The notes under the pieces were generated by a model that saw nothing but the letters and a program-made list of their open reading frames with translations, was not told the origin of the DNA and did not search any database. This document shows positions 8,282-16,212 of a stretch of 64,000 nt of DNA, piece by piece. Numbering within the stretch: the stretch's first letter is position 1; each line of letters opens with the position of its first letter. Origin of the DNA: Limosilactobacillus panis (lineage in GTDB: Bacteria; Bacillota; Bacilli; Lactobacillales; Lactobacillaceae); NCBI RefSeq assembly GCF_019797825.1, contig NZ_CP081855.1, forward strand, positions 2,007,551 through 2,071,550. Reading direction: 5' to 3'. A program made the translations under genes and the position numbers.

Positions 8282-9124
8282 ATGGAAAAGGCAACCGCAT
8301 TTGATTTTTCACCAACTAACGATTCTTTCTTGGGGATCACATCCCTGGGGCGGTCCGATACACTGCCTGGCCATCATTACGGTCCCGCCGTCCGTCCCTA
8401 TTACCTGATCCACTATATCCTCGCCGGTACGGGTATCTTCCGGGTAAGCGACGTTGAGTACCACCTTCATGCCGGCCAGGGCTTTTTAATTGAGCCCAAT
8501 TACCAGACCTACTACGTTGCGGACAAGTACGCCCCCTGGTCCTACGTATGGGTTGGTTTTACCGGTAAGTATGCTGATGAATTGGTCGACCAGTTAGGCC
8601 TTTCTGAAGACCTGCCGACCTTTAATAACCAGTACTCCTACGAACTGGTCGACTGCATCAATCACATCATGAAGTTACCACCGGACAAGCCGGAAAATGA
8701 GCTGCTCGCCAACAGCTACCTCTTGCGCTTCCTCAGCTTTATCGCCCGGTCGAAGCCCATTAACGCGCCCCACACAATTTTGCAAAAGAACCAGTACGTT
8801 GACCAGGCGATTCACTACCTGAGTACCCACATTGCCACGGCATCGACCGACCAGTTGGCCAGGGCCGTCAGCCTGGACCGCAGTTACCTCAGTGGCCTTT
8901 TTAAGAAGACGACCGGGCTGACTCCCAGTCAGTATATCCGCAACTTCCGCATCACGAAGGCCCGCCACTTACTGGAGTCCTCCCAACTGACGATTGACGA
9001 GATTGCCCAGGCCAGTGGCTACGAGCACGCTAATTCTTTTTCCCGGATCTTCAAACGTACGTATGGCCTCAACCCGCGTGAATACCGCAAGCAGGCTCAG
9101 GGAGAACACAAACAAGGTCGCTAG
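8282..9124 (+). CDS. AraC-family regulator with cupin domain (MsmR/RafR-like)
   Basis: A 280-residue regulator. Residues about 30-110 form a cupin/AraC-binding sugar-sensing domain (HYILAGTGIFRV, HLHAGQGFLIEPN). Residues about 180-275 hold the double helix-turn-helix (DQLARAVSLDRSYLSGLFKKTTG and IDEIAQASGYEHANSFSRIFKR). The architecture matches MsmR/RafR activators of alpha-galactoside and multiple-sugar genes. It is convergent with an alpha-galactosidase gene, its probable target. An AAAGGGG ribosome binding site precedes the ATG. Confidence 0.85.
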   Translation: MEKATAFDFSPTNDSFLGITSLGRSDTLPGHHYGPAVRPYYLIHYILAGTGIFRVSDVEYHLHAGQGFLIEPNYQTYYVADKYAPWSYVWVGFTGKYADELVDQLGLSEDLPTFNNQYSYELVDCINHIMKLPPDKPENELLANSYLLRFLSFIARSKPINAPHTILQKNQYVDQAIHYLSTHIATASTDQLARAVSLDRSYLSGLFKKTTGLTPSQYIRNFRITKARHLLESSQLTIDEIAQASGYEHANSFSRIFKRTYGLNPREYRKQAQGEHKQGR

Positions 9125-9156
9125 TCCGAAATCGCGGATACTAACGACCTTTTTTT
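9114..9156 (+). terminator. Terminator between the AraC regulator and alpha-galactosidase genes
   Basis: AAGGTCG-TAGT pairs with ACTA-CGACCTT, followed by a T tract of eight. It begins inside the end of the regulator gene and separates it from the convergent gene. Confidence 0.75.
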
Positions 9157-9158
9157 CA

Positions 9159-11387
9159 TTATTTTGCTTCAAAGGTGAATAGGCGGCTGTAAAAGTCAGT
9201 TACCTGCTTGGTGGCAGCTGACTGTTCCGACTCCGCATCGGAAACTACAAGGCCAATATTGGCAAGCTCTTGACCATAGTAGCAACCACAATCCTGGCCA
9301 CTCTCTTCTTTAACCTGGTATTCCTGGTCGGCGAGGAGGCCTGGGATCCGCTGCAGGCGGTACTCAGCGTTAACATCGTTGAGCATCTTGAAGTAGCCCA
9401 GTGCGGCATGTCGTTGGTCGGAAGACACCACCAACCAGGCAGTGAAATTCCCCTCAAACGGTGTCTTTAACCGGTAGAAGCGCCCAAACTGGAATAGGCG
9501 CCGGTACTTCTTCATGAAGCTAACCTGGGCTTTAATCTGGGTTAACTCATCATCGGTTAACTTCCCCAGGTCGAGTTCGTAACCCAGGTCCCCGAAAAAG
9601 GCCACGTCCCCGCGTGTCTTTAATGGCGTTATCCGGTTGACCTGTTCGTTAGGGCATACCGAAACGTGAGCACCCATTGCACTGGTCGGGTAACAATATG
9701 AGGTGCCCGTTTGGATTTTCAGCCGCTTGCCTGCGTCAGAGTCATCACTTGTCCAGGTCTGTGGTGCATAGTACAGCATCCCCGCATCGAAGCGACCACC
9801 ACCAGAAGCACACGATTCAAAGAGGACCTTCGGGAAGGCCTTGGTTAGCCGGTCATAGAGCTTGTAGACTCCCAGGATGTAGCGGTGGAAGATTTCTCCC
9901 TGCTGGTCCGGACGGTAGGCGGCGGAGTAGCATTCAGTGATATTCCGGTTCATGTCCCACTTCACGTAGTCAACGTGCCCGTCCTTAATAACCTTAGCAA
10001 CTAGTCGGTAAATATAATCCACCACTTCTGGCCAGGAAAAATCGAGAACGTATTGCCGGCGGCCCTGGGATGGGTGCAGATCTGGTGTTTGGATGATGTA
10101 GTCGGGATGCTTACGGTAGAGGTCACTATTTTTATTGACCATTTCCGGTTCGAACCACAGGCCAAACAGCATCCCCAGCTGGTGAATTTTCTTCGACAGG
10201 CCGCTAATTCCGTCAGGCAGGCGGTCACGGTTGACCCACCAGTCGCCCAGGCCGGCCGTTTCCTTTGTCCGTTCCCCAAACCAGCCATCGTCGAGAACAA
10301 ATAGTTCGATTCCAAGTTGCTGGGCTTGCTTGGCGAGTTTTAGTAGCTTTTCTTCGTTAAAGTCAAAGTAGGTAGCTTCCCAGTTGTTGATTAGAATAGG
10401 ACGCTCGCGGTCACGCCAGTAACCTCGGGCAAGGCGGGTCTGGTAAAGACGGTGGAAGGCCTGGCTGAGACTATTCAGGCCTTCACTGGTGTAGACCATC
10501 ACCGCTTCGGGAGTTTGGAACGACTCCCCCGGCTTGAGCTTCCAGGAGAAGTAGAAGGGGTTAATTCCCATTTGGACCCGGGTCACCTTATAAGCGTCCA
10601 CCTCCGCCTGGGCAAGGAAGTTGCCACTGTATATGAGTGAAAAGCCATATGCTGAACCCTGGAATTCGTCGGTGTGGGGCCGTTTTAAAATCACAAACGG
10701 GTTCTGCATGTGACTCGAAGCGCCCCGGGTACTACCCACAGACTGGATACCGGGACGGAGGTGGGCCACTTTCTTTTGCCGTTCCCGACCCCAGGCACCG
10801 GAGAACTGGACCCAGTCGTAGTCGTCGTCCGGCAGATCCAGGTTCATACTCATCGCCGTCGTCAGTTGATGGGCTGCTGTCCCCTGGTTAACAAAGCGAA
10901 CGCTGCGGGCAATCGCATTGTGGTCCGTGAAGATGGTATAGTAGAGGATCATTTCAACGTCGGTAAGGTCGTCACGAAGGGTAACCGTCAGCGTCGTAGC
11001 TTCACTATCGTCTTCGGCGTACGTAGCGGGAAGGCCGGGTAAGGCTGGCTTCCCCGCATAGATTTGATGACTGATATAGTGGAAGTTCGTCACCGTGCTA
11101 CCGTTGGGTTGCTTGAGTTCCACCGCTGGCATCCGGTAGTCACTGGTTCCGTAGGACGGGTACTCCTGCTTGACGTTCCCGAGGGAGAATTTGTAGTCAT
11201 CGTAGACGTAGCTCATCATCGGTCGGTACCCATTTTCGACCAAATAACCATGGTCAGCCCGGTCCGGAACCCGGGCACCGAAGTAAAGTTGGCCTAACTG
11301 ACCGTTCCTTAGTAGCTTAATAATGTAACTAATATGGTCATTGTACAGGTGAAATTCCTGGCTCGTTTGGTGGTACTTGATCGGCAT
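9159..11387 (-). CDS. Alpha-galactosidase, GH36
   Basis: A 742-residue cytoplasmic enzyme of full GH36 length. An N-terminal beta-sandwich (about 1-320) precedes the (beta/alpha)8 barrel. VDYVKWDMNR places the nucleophile at Asp478 and SCASGGGRFD with TWTSDDSD places the acid/base at Asp548, the positions known in Geobacillus AgaA/AgaB. It hydrolyses alpha-1,6-galactosides such as melibiose and raffinose-family sugars. No transporter gene is adjacent. A cre-like site lies 43 bases upstream of the start and the convergent AraC gene is the probable regulator. The ribosome binding site (GAGAG) is weak. Confidence 0.92.
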   Translation of the reverse strand: MPIKYHQTSQEFHLYNDHISYIIKLLRNGQLGQLYFGARVPDRADHGYLVENGYRPMMSYVYDDYKFSLGNVKQEYPSYGTSDYRMPAVELKQPNGSTVTNFHYISHQIYAGKPALPGLPATYAEDDSEATTLTVTLRDDLTDVEMILYYTIFTDHNAIARSVRFVNQGTAAHQLTTAMSMNLDLPDDDYDWVQFSGAWGRERQKKVAHLRPGIQSVGSTRGASSHMQNPFVILKRPHTDEFQGSAYGFSLIYSGNFLAQAEVDAYKVTRVQMGINPFYFSWKLKPGESFQTPEAVMVYTSEGLNSLSQAFHRLYQTRLARGYWRDRERPILINNWEATYFDFNEEKLLKLAKQAQQLGIELFVLDDGWFGERTKETAGLGDWWVNRDRLPDGISGLSKKIHQLGMLFGLWFEPEMVNKNSDLYRKHPDYIIQTPDLHPSQGRRQYVLDFSWPEVVDYIYRLVAKVIKDGHVDYVKWDMNRNITECYSAAYRPDQQGEIFHRYILGVYKLYDRLTKAFPKVLFESCASGGGRFDAGMLYYAPQTWTSDDSDAGKRLKIQTGTSYCYPTSAMGAHVSVCPNEQVNRITPLKTRGDVAFFGDLGYELDLGKLTDDELTQIKAQVSFMKKYRRLFQFGRFYRLKTPFEGNFTAWLVVSSDQRHAALGYFKMLNDVNAEYRLQRIPGLLADQEYQVKEESGQDCGCYYGQELANIGLVVSDAESEQSAATKQVTDFYSRLFTFEAK

Positions 11388-11429
11388 TATATCGTGCTCT
11401 CTTCACAAATTTAGCTTTATTTTAGCTGG

Positions 11430-11443
11430 TGAAAGCGCTTTTG
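11430..11443. promoter_or_regulatory. cre-like site upstream of the alpha-galactosidase
   Basis: TGAAAGCGCTTTTG matches the core TGAAAGCGCTTT of CcpA sites, with the last bases off consensus. It is in the expected promoter-proximal position for catabolite repression. Confidence 0.6.
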
Positions 11444-11491
11444 CCGTTGATTAATCGTGAGTAAAAGGGAACATTTCGTGGGGTTCAATAA

Positions 11492-11547
11492 TTGACCGCC
11501 GCACTAATTGATTGTATACTATTTTATATAAAATAGTATACAATCAA
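11492..11547 (+). promoter_or_regulatory. Promoter and 40-bp perfect palindromic operator of the antitoxin gene
   Basis: TTGACC (11492-11497) and TATACT (11515-11520) with a 17-base spacer form a near-consensus promoter. The -10 box lies within a 40-bp perfect palindrome (11508-11547) whose half-site is TTGATTGTATACTATTTTAT. The palindrome ends just before the ribosome binding site. Autoregulation by the downstream RelB/DinJ-type protein is the natural reading. Confidence 0.8.
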
Positions 11548-11562
11548 GGGAGAGTGCTTTAT

Positions 11563-11904
11563 ATGGCGCAGATTAATATTAAAGTTGATGACCAGTTAAA
11601 GGATGACGTAAGTGCCATTTTCAATGAAATGGGGCTCGACATTACCACTGGTATTAAAATTTACCTCAAACGGGTCCAGCGGGATAAGCGGATCCCTTTC
11701 GAGATGACTAGCAACCAATTTGACGTCCAAAAACTTGCTCAGCGCTACCAAGCCGGGGACCAAGAAGTCATTGCTAACCTAAACGAGCTCTTCAACGCCC
11801 TGAACAGTCAAAGAAAACAATCAACCGGGATTGGCGGCGCAATTTTGAACAATAAGCACCGCGGAGGGACTGGCGTCGGCGGTTCCATCCTCAACAAACG
11901 TTAA
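11563..11904 (+). CDS. Orphan RelB/DinJ-family antitoxin with glycine-rich repeat tail
   Basis: A 113-residue protein. Residues 1-55 (INIKVDDQLKDDVSAIFNEMGLDITTGIKIYLKRV) are the ribbon-helix-helix DNA-binding region of RelB/DinJ antitoxins. The C-terminus carries a duplicated motif, TGIGGAILNNK at 88-98 and TGVGGSILNKR at 103-113, which I do not recognise from ordinary DinJ proteins. No RelE/YafQ toxin gene follows; the next gene is hpt 275 bases away. The ATG at 11563 has a GGGAGAG ribosome binding site; an upstream start would lie inside the operator palindrome. It may be a solo regulator or bind a toxin encoded elsewhere. Confidence 0.75.
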   Translation: MAQINIKVDDQLKDDVSAIFNEMGLDITTGIKIYLKRVQRDKRIPFEMTSNQFDVQKLAQRYQAGDQEVIANLNELFNALNSQRKQSTGIGGAILNNKHRGGTGVGGSILNKR

Positions 11905-11910
11905 ATAACG

Positions 11911-12040
11911 AAAAAAAAGCTGGAAAGCATTAAGACACTCCTGGTGTCTAGCTATGAACGAAGGTCGTCACTTTTAGCGCCTATCCTCCGTCTTATGCTA
12001 GCCATACAGGTCACCGGGGAGCTTTCCAGCCTCCTTTTTT
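11911..12040. repeat. Hairpin repeat element, copy A
   Basis: Outer arms GCTGGAAAGC (11919-11928) and GCTTTCCAGC (12021-12030) enclose about 90 bases and are followed by TTTTTT, so it can terminate plus-strand transcription. The minus strand carries the family core GTATGGCTAGCATAAGACGG, shared with elements near 35.6 kb and 55.6 kb. Confidence 0.65.
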
Positions 12041-12178
12041 GGTCAAATTTGCCAGTCGCCCTTTAAATAGTTCAGATTTATGTTAAAATTCAAGAGTTAA
12101 AAGGACTCAGCAAAGCAATTGTTCCGTAAAACACGAACATTGTTTTGGCGGGCAGCGTCACGACAGAAGGAGAATTTG

Positions 12179-12715
12179 ATGAATAACGATATTGAACAAG
12201 TCTTATACAACCAGGCACAGATTAACCACCGAATGGACGAAATCGCCAGCCAACTAACGGCTAAGTACCAGGACCAATGCCCCTTGATTGTTTCCGTCAT
12301 GACGGGAGCAGTTGTCTTCACGGTGGAAATGATCAAGCGGCTCAAATTTAAGCTCAACCTGGACTATGTTGATGTCTCTAGCTATGCCGACGGTACCCAT
12401 GCCGGAAAGGTCAAACTTGTTCAGGACCTGTCATCAAGCATTGAAGGGCGACCCGTCATCATTATGGAAGACATCATCGATACCGGTCATACCTTGAAGT
12501 ACCTGGCCAACCTGTTAAAGGGGCGGGGAGCAAAGAGTATCGAGATCTGTGCCCTTCTCGATAAGCCCAACCGCCGAGAAGTGAACGTTGAGGCAGACTA
12601 CGTTGGTTTTAAGGTCCCCAACGAATTCATCGTTGGCTACGGTCTTGATTACAGCGGTCTCTACCGTAACCTCCCCTACATTGGAATCTTGGAACGGTCC
12701 GTTTACGAAAATTAA
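12179..12715 (+). CDS. hpt: Hypoxanthine phosphoribosyltransferase
   Basis: A 178-residue cytosolic enzyme of the purine salvage pathway that converts hypoxanthine or guanine plus PRPP to IMP or GMP. The PRPP-binding loop VIIMEDIIDTGHT lies near residue 100, MTGAVVFTVEMIKRL is the pyrophosphate loop region, and the base-binding end DYVGFKVPNEFIVGYGLDY is complete. The start at 12179 follows AAGGAG; the extension to 12119 lacks one. Here it is monocistronic, bounded by a hairpin repeat upstream and a terminator downstream, not in the usual tilS-hpt-ftsH cluster. Confidence 0.93.
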   Translation: MNNDIEQVLYNQAQINHRMDEIASQLTAKYQDQCPLIVSVMTGAVVFTVEMIKRLKFKLNLDYVDVSSYADGTHAGKVKLVQDLSSSIEGRPVIIMEDIIDTGHTLKYLANLLKGRGAKSIEICALLDKPNRREVNVEADYVGFKVPNEFIVGYGLDYSGLYRNLPYIGILERSVYEN

Positions 12716-12728
12716 AATTATGCCAAAG

Positions 12729-12760
12729 TAACCTGTTATCACTTGGTAACGGGTTATTTT
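12729..12760 (+). terminator. Terminator after hpt
   Basis: TAACC-GTTA pairs with TAAC-GGTTA and is followed by TTTTTATTT. Confidence 0.75.
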
Positions 12761-12778
12761 TATTTCTTGCAATCTACC

Positions 12779-13651
12779 ATGTTTAAAAAATATAGCGTTA
12801 ATGATATTTCAAAATATTTTTCCATTCCCAAACAAACAATCCGTTTTTATGAAGATAAAGGCCTAATCCACAGTCATCGTGACTCTCAAAACGGCTATCG
12901 CTACTATACCTATGAGGATATCAATCAAATCTTCGACTTAGCTATCTTTCATCCTCTCGGTTCTAACCTGCAGGAACTTAATACTCTTTTAAATAAAGGT
13001 GACCCGGATGATTACCAATCAATGCTCTTGCAAAAGAAACATGAACTGCAAGAAAAAATTAATCATCTTCAATCACTAAACATGCAGATTGACAGTATTG
13101 TTGGTAAAATTCAGCAGGCCCAAAAGGGAATCAATAAGACATTTAAAATTGAGACCTGCCCTAGACTAATAATTAATAACTTAACTGATTACTCGCCCCA
13201 CGGAGTCCTGTTCAACTCCCCATACAAAGCGAATAAGGAAGCCTGCTTCTGCTGTAGTTTATCTACGTCAAAGAAAATTATTTCTTACCGGTGGGGGTTC
13301 ATCACCGATATTCCTGGACAAGATAGCCTTGTAATTAATCCGCAATTGGCAATTAGTGAAATTGTTAATTTGGAGCATGAGGGCGAATTACTATCACGAC
13401 TAAACCAAAAAGTTAATCAGTACCAAGAAGAGACAAATTATAAACTAGGTAATCAAATTATCGGCAAGTTACTTTTACGATGTCATTTTCATGGTATTCG
13501 CCAACGGTTTACCAAAATATGGATACCAATAATAAAAAACGCTCAAGACGGATATAGATTCCATCTTGAGCGTTTTAAGCTGATTGGGCTAGCTGGATTC
13601 GAACCAGCGCATGACGGTACCAAAAACCGTTGCCTTACCGCTTGGCTATAG
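12779..13651 (+). CDS. MerR-family regulator whose frame runs on into tRNA genes
   Basis: Residues 1-70 (YSVNDISKYFSIPKQTIRFYEDKGLI, NGYRYYTYEDINQI) are a MerR DNA-binding domain, followed by a coiled-coil (about 75-115) and an effector-binding-like C-terminal region with a CFCC cysteine cluster. The gene is clearly more A/T rich than its neighbours. No ribosome binding site is visible before the ATG. The last 37 or so codons read through an opposing terminator (13537-13577) and the antisense of tRNA-Gln, so the natural stop seems to have been lost near 13537. The gene may be decaying or recently inserted. Confidence 0.6.
   Translation: MFKKYSVNDISKYFSIPKQTIRFYEDKGLIHSHRDSQNGYRYYTYEDINQIFDLAIFHPLGSNLQELNTLLNKGDPDDYQSMLLQKKHELQEKINHLQSLNMQIDSIVGKIQQAQKGINKTFKIETCPRLIINNLTDYSPHGVLFNSPYKANKEACFCCSLSTSKKIISYRWGFITDIPGQDSLVINPQLAISEIVNLEHEGELLSRLNQKVNQYQEETNYKLGNQIIGKLLLRCHFHGIRQRFTKIWIPIIKNAQDGYRFHLERFKLIGLAGFEPAHDGTKNRCLTAWL
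13537..13577 (-). terminator. Terminator of the tRNA-Glu/tRNA-Gln unit
   Basis: AACGCTCAAGA pairs with TCTTGAGCGTT across a 15-base loop; on the minus strand a T tract of six follows. It closes the minus-strand tRNA transcript. Confidence 0.8.
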
Positions 13652-13655
13652 CCCA
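13584..13655 (-). tRNA. tRNA-Gln (anticodon TTG)
   Basis: A minus-strand cloverleaf with acceptor arms TGGGCTA and TAGCCCA, a TTTTGGT anticodon loop giving anticodon TTG, and a GGTTCGAATCC T-arm. CCA is not encoded. It is cotranscribed with the tRNA-Glu six bases upstream. Confidence 0.92.
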
Positions 13656-13660
13656 ATAAA

Positions 13661-13734
13661 GTGACCCGTGCGGGATTTGAACCCACGATACCAGCGTGAA
13701 AGGCTGGTGTCTTAACCACTTGACTAACGGGTCA
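13661..13734 (-). tRNA. tRNA-Glu (anticodon TTC)
   Basis: A minus-strand cloverleaf with acceptor arms TGACCCG and CGGGTCA, anticodon stem CCAGC and GCTGG around a TTC anticodon, and a GGGTTCAAATCCC T-arm. CCA is not encoded. Confidence 0.92.
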
Positions 13735-13787
13735 TTCGACAGCACAAATCATTTTAATAAATTTTAATTTAAAAAGCAAGAACTTTT

Positions 13788-14027
13788 TTATAACTTTATC
13801 TGTCGATGAATCAAATTACCATACGAGTGCTGGTCCCGCTCAATCACCTTCGCCCGGTTTTCTGCTTTGATCCAGTAGTCCAATTCATGGGCCGCTACCA
13901 ATGGCCGGTAAGTTTCTGGATAACGTTGGCGATATTCCTGCTGCTTAATAGCTAGTTGCTTTTCATATGCTCGCTGGCAATCTGCCACTGTCTTGGCCCC
14001 GGCTAACGCTGCTTGGTAGTCACTCAT
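13788..14027 (-). CDS. Small hypothetical protein, 79 residues
   Basis: A charged soluble protein (rich in Gln, Arg, Lys and Glu, predicted mostly helical) with no signal peptide or membrane segment. I do not recognise the family. The ATG at 14027 is preceded by GGAGGAAATACC, a strong ribosome binding site, which supports real translation; the longer frame to 14045 would start inside that site. It lies between the tRNAs and an esterase gene on the same strand, 54 bases downstream of the esterase start side. Confidence 0.65.
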   Translation of the reverse strand: MSDYQAALAGAKTVADCQRAYEKQLAIKQQEYRQRYPETYRPLVAAHELDYWIKAENRAKVIERDQHSYGNLIHRQIKL

Positions 14028-14081
14028 TGGTATTTCCTCCTCCAATCCTAATTTTCAAATGGTAGGATTAACTATAAAATA

Positions 14082-14828
14082 CTAGTCTTTAACAAATTGG
14101 GTTACCGTTGTAAGAATCTCACCCCGTTTGGCCCCTGTCAGCTTATGATCCGTACCTTCCATTAGGTAAAGCTTACTTTCCGGCAAAATTACGTTATACT
14201 TTCGCGATGCTTCTGGCGAAACAACTTTATCAGCCAGGCCATGAATAATAAGGGCGGGGCCCGCAAAATGTTGAGCAGTTTCGTAAATTGGTAGTAGCTG
14301 GGCCGTCCGGAAATACTGCCCACTAACGTCCTGACCATGTACCGTGACCTTCATTGGAATGTGATTAGGGTCGTACTTAGTCCCCTGGCACTCGCCTACT
14401 AAGGCATCATCCTTTAAGGTAGCAGCCGGTGCCAGGAGGACAAGTTTATCAACTACGTCCCGGTAGTAGGCTGCTAACATTGAGGCAACCACCCCACCCT
14501 GGGAATGCCCCACTAGGTCGATAACTTTGGCCCCCATCTTTGCCCGCACAAAGTCAATCATCGCCATTCCATCGAGTAATTCGCTTAATACGGTCATGTT
14601 AGCAAAGTCGCCGTCACTTTGCCCACAACCAGCAAAATCCATTCGAAGAGTTGCCAGACCCGCCGCATTTAAGGCATGAGCTAAATCATACAAGAGGTTC
14701 CCCGCTTCATAGCCACGGTTGCCCTGGAAGCCGTGCATTAAGATTACTACCTGCTCATTTTCTAGACTGGTCGCTCCCTCTAAAACACCGCGAAGCGTAA
14801 GTCCTTCCCGCTTGATTTCAATCTTCAT
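14082..14828 (-). CDS. Alpha/beta hydrolase, cinnamoyl (feruloyl) esterase-like
   Basis: A 248-residue soluble esterase. The nucleophile elbow VGHSQGGVVASMLAA gives Ser109, ADKVVSP gives Asp200 and EGTDHKL gives His228. This is the triad layout and much of the surrounding sequence of the Lactobacillus johnsonii cinnamoyl esterase LJ0536 (Ser106, Asp197, His225). That enzyme cleaves ferulate and related hydroxycinnamate esters, and the LAPAATLKDDAL block corresponds to its substrate lid. There is no signal peptide, so it acts on imported esters. A GGGGAGAAAG ribosome binding site precedes the ATG. Confidence 0.82.
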   Translation of the reverse strand: MKIEIKREGLTLRGVLEGATSLENEQVVILMHGFQGNRGYEAGNLLYDLAHALNAAGLATLRMDFAGCGQSDGDFANMTVLSELLDGMAMIDFVRAKMGAKVIDLVGHSQGGVVASMLAAYYRDVVDKLVLLAPAATLKDDALVGECQGTKYDPNHIPMKVTVHGQDVSGQYFRTAQLLPIYETAQHFAGPALIIHGLADKVVSPEASRKYNVILPESKLYLMEGTDHKLTGAKRGEILTTVTQFVKD

Positions 14829-14943
14829 TTTCTTTCTCCCCTTCTTTAGTGGTCGCTCTTTGAACTATATCCTATCTTTACATTAATGATAATATAATTA
14901 TTAATATCAAACCATATATTCACTATTTGAAATATAGAAGCTG

Positions 14944-14979
14944 AAAAGGCTGGGAGAAAAAAATCTTTTCTCACCAGCC
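14944..14979 (-). terminator. Terminator downstream of asd
   Basis: GGCTGG-GAGAAAA pairs with TTTTCTC-CCAGCC and ends in TTTT on the minus strand. A diverged relative lies at 55449-55482. Confidence 0.7.
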
Positions 14980-15008
14980 TCGTCTTGTTTTCCAAATGTT
15001 TTCTGATA

Positions 15009-16103
15009 TTATTTGGCCTCAATATACCCTTTTGCCTTCAATAATTCGGCTAATTCAATGGCACCGCCAGCAGCACCACGGGCGGTGTTGTGGGACAGGC
15101 CGATAAACTTCCAGTCGAAGAGCTTATCCTCACGTAAACGACCAATTGAAATTCCCATACCGTGCTCAAAGTTAACGTCATAGCGGACTTGTGGCCGAAA
15201 ATCATCATCCAGGTATTGGATGAACTGCTTAGGGGCACTTGGCAACCCTAGCTTTTGCGGTTCACCACTATAATCTTCCAGGGCCTTAATTAGATCTTCC
15301 TTACTTGGTTTTTGCTTGAAGTTAACAAAGGCCGCCACGGTGTGCCCGTATAATACTGGCACTCGTAGACATTGACTGGTAATTATTGGTGACTTGGCTG
15401 GCACAATGGCCTTCTGCTCATCATCAACGTGACCCCAGATCTTCAGTGGCTCATCTTCAGACTTCTTTTCTTCGCCAGGAATATATGGGATAACGTTTCC
15501 TTGAATTTCCGGTGCATCTTCTAAAGTTTTCCCAGCACCAGAAATGGCCTGGTAGGTACATGCCAGTGCCTGAGTCGGTTCAAACTTCATCCAAGCCGCT
15601 AGGGCCGGTGTGTAGCTTTGGATTGAACAGTTAGGCTTAACTGCCACAAAGCCATGCTTAACCCCGAGCCGTTCACGCTGGTACTTAATGACTTCGATAT
15701 GGTCTGGATTAATTTCGGGAACCACCATTGGGACATCTGGCGTCCACCGGTGGGCACTATTGTTAGAAACAACCGGTGTTTCATGCTTAGTATACTCATC
15801 TTCCAGATTACGAATGGCGCCCTTATCCATATGAACCGCGGAGAAAACAAAGTCAACCTGGTCAGCTACTTTATCAACGTCTTCAGCATCAAGGATGGTT
15901 AAGTCCTTCACGTTTTCCGGAATTGGCGTCGTTCCCATCTTCCAGCGGTCCTTAACGGCTTCACCGTACTTCTTACCAGCACTGTGCTTGCTGGCAGCAA
16001 CGACCGTCACTACAAACCAGGGGTGGTTAGCAAGCAACGTAACAAAGCGTTGACCAACCATTCCCGTCGCACCAATCACACCGACTTTTAACTTTGCACT
16101 CAT
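15009..16103 (-). CDS. asd: Aspartate-semialdehyde dehydrogenase
   Basis: A 364-residue enzyme that reduces aspartyl phosphate to aspartate semialdehyde for lysine, threonine and methionine synthesis. The NADP-binding motif GVIGATGMVGQRF is at residue 8 and the active-site cysteine is Cys159 in KPNCSIQSY. The form of the motifs places it in the archaeal/fungal-type ASD subfamily, not the classical E. coli one. The ATG at 16103 has GGAGG eight bases upstream; the upstream in-frame ATG would swallow that site. It stands alone rather than with the dapA/lysC genes. Confidence 0.9.
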   Translation of the reverse strand: MSAKLKVGVIGATGMVGQRFVTLLANHPWFVVTVVAASKHSAGKKYGEAVKDRWKMGTTPIPENVKDLTILDAEDVDKVADQVDFVFSAVHMDKGAIRNLEDEYTKHETPVVSNNSAHRWTPDVPMVVPEINPDHIEVIKYQRERLGVKHGFVAVKPNCSIQSYTPALAAWMKFEPTQALACTYQAISGAGKTLEDAPEIQGNVIPYIPGEEKKSEDEPLKIWGHVDDEQKAIVPAKSPIITSQCLRVPVLYGHTVAAFVNFKQKPSKEDLIKALEDYSGEPQKLGLPSAPKQFIQYLDDDFRPQVRYDVNFEHGMGISIGRLREDKLFDWKFIGLSHNTARGAAGGAIELAELLKAKGYIEAK

Positions 16104-16212
16104 TCCACATGCCTCCATACTTTTATCATGTTTTTCTAATTATCTTCTAATATACACTTATTATTTGAAAGTTTCCATGATTTAACAGTAAAAAAGGCGG
16201 CAAGACTGGCGG

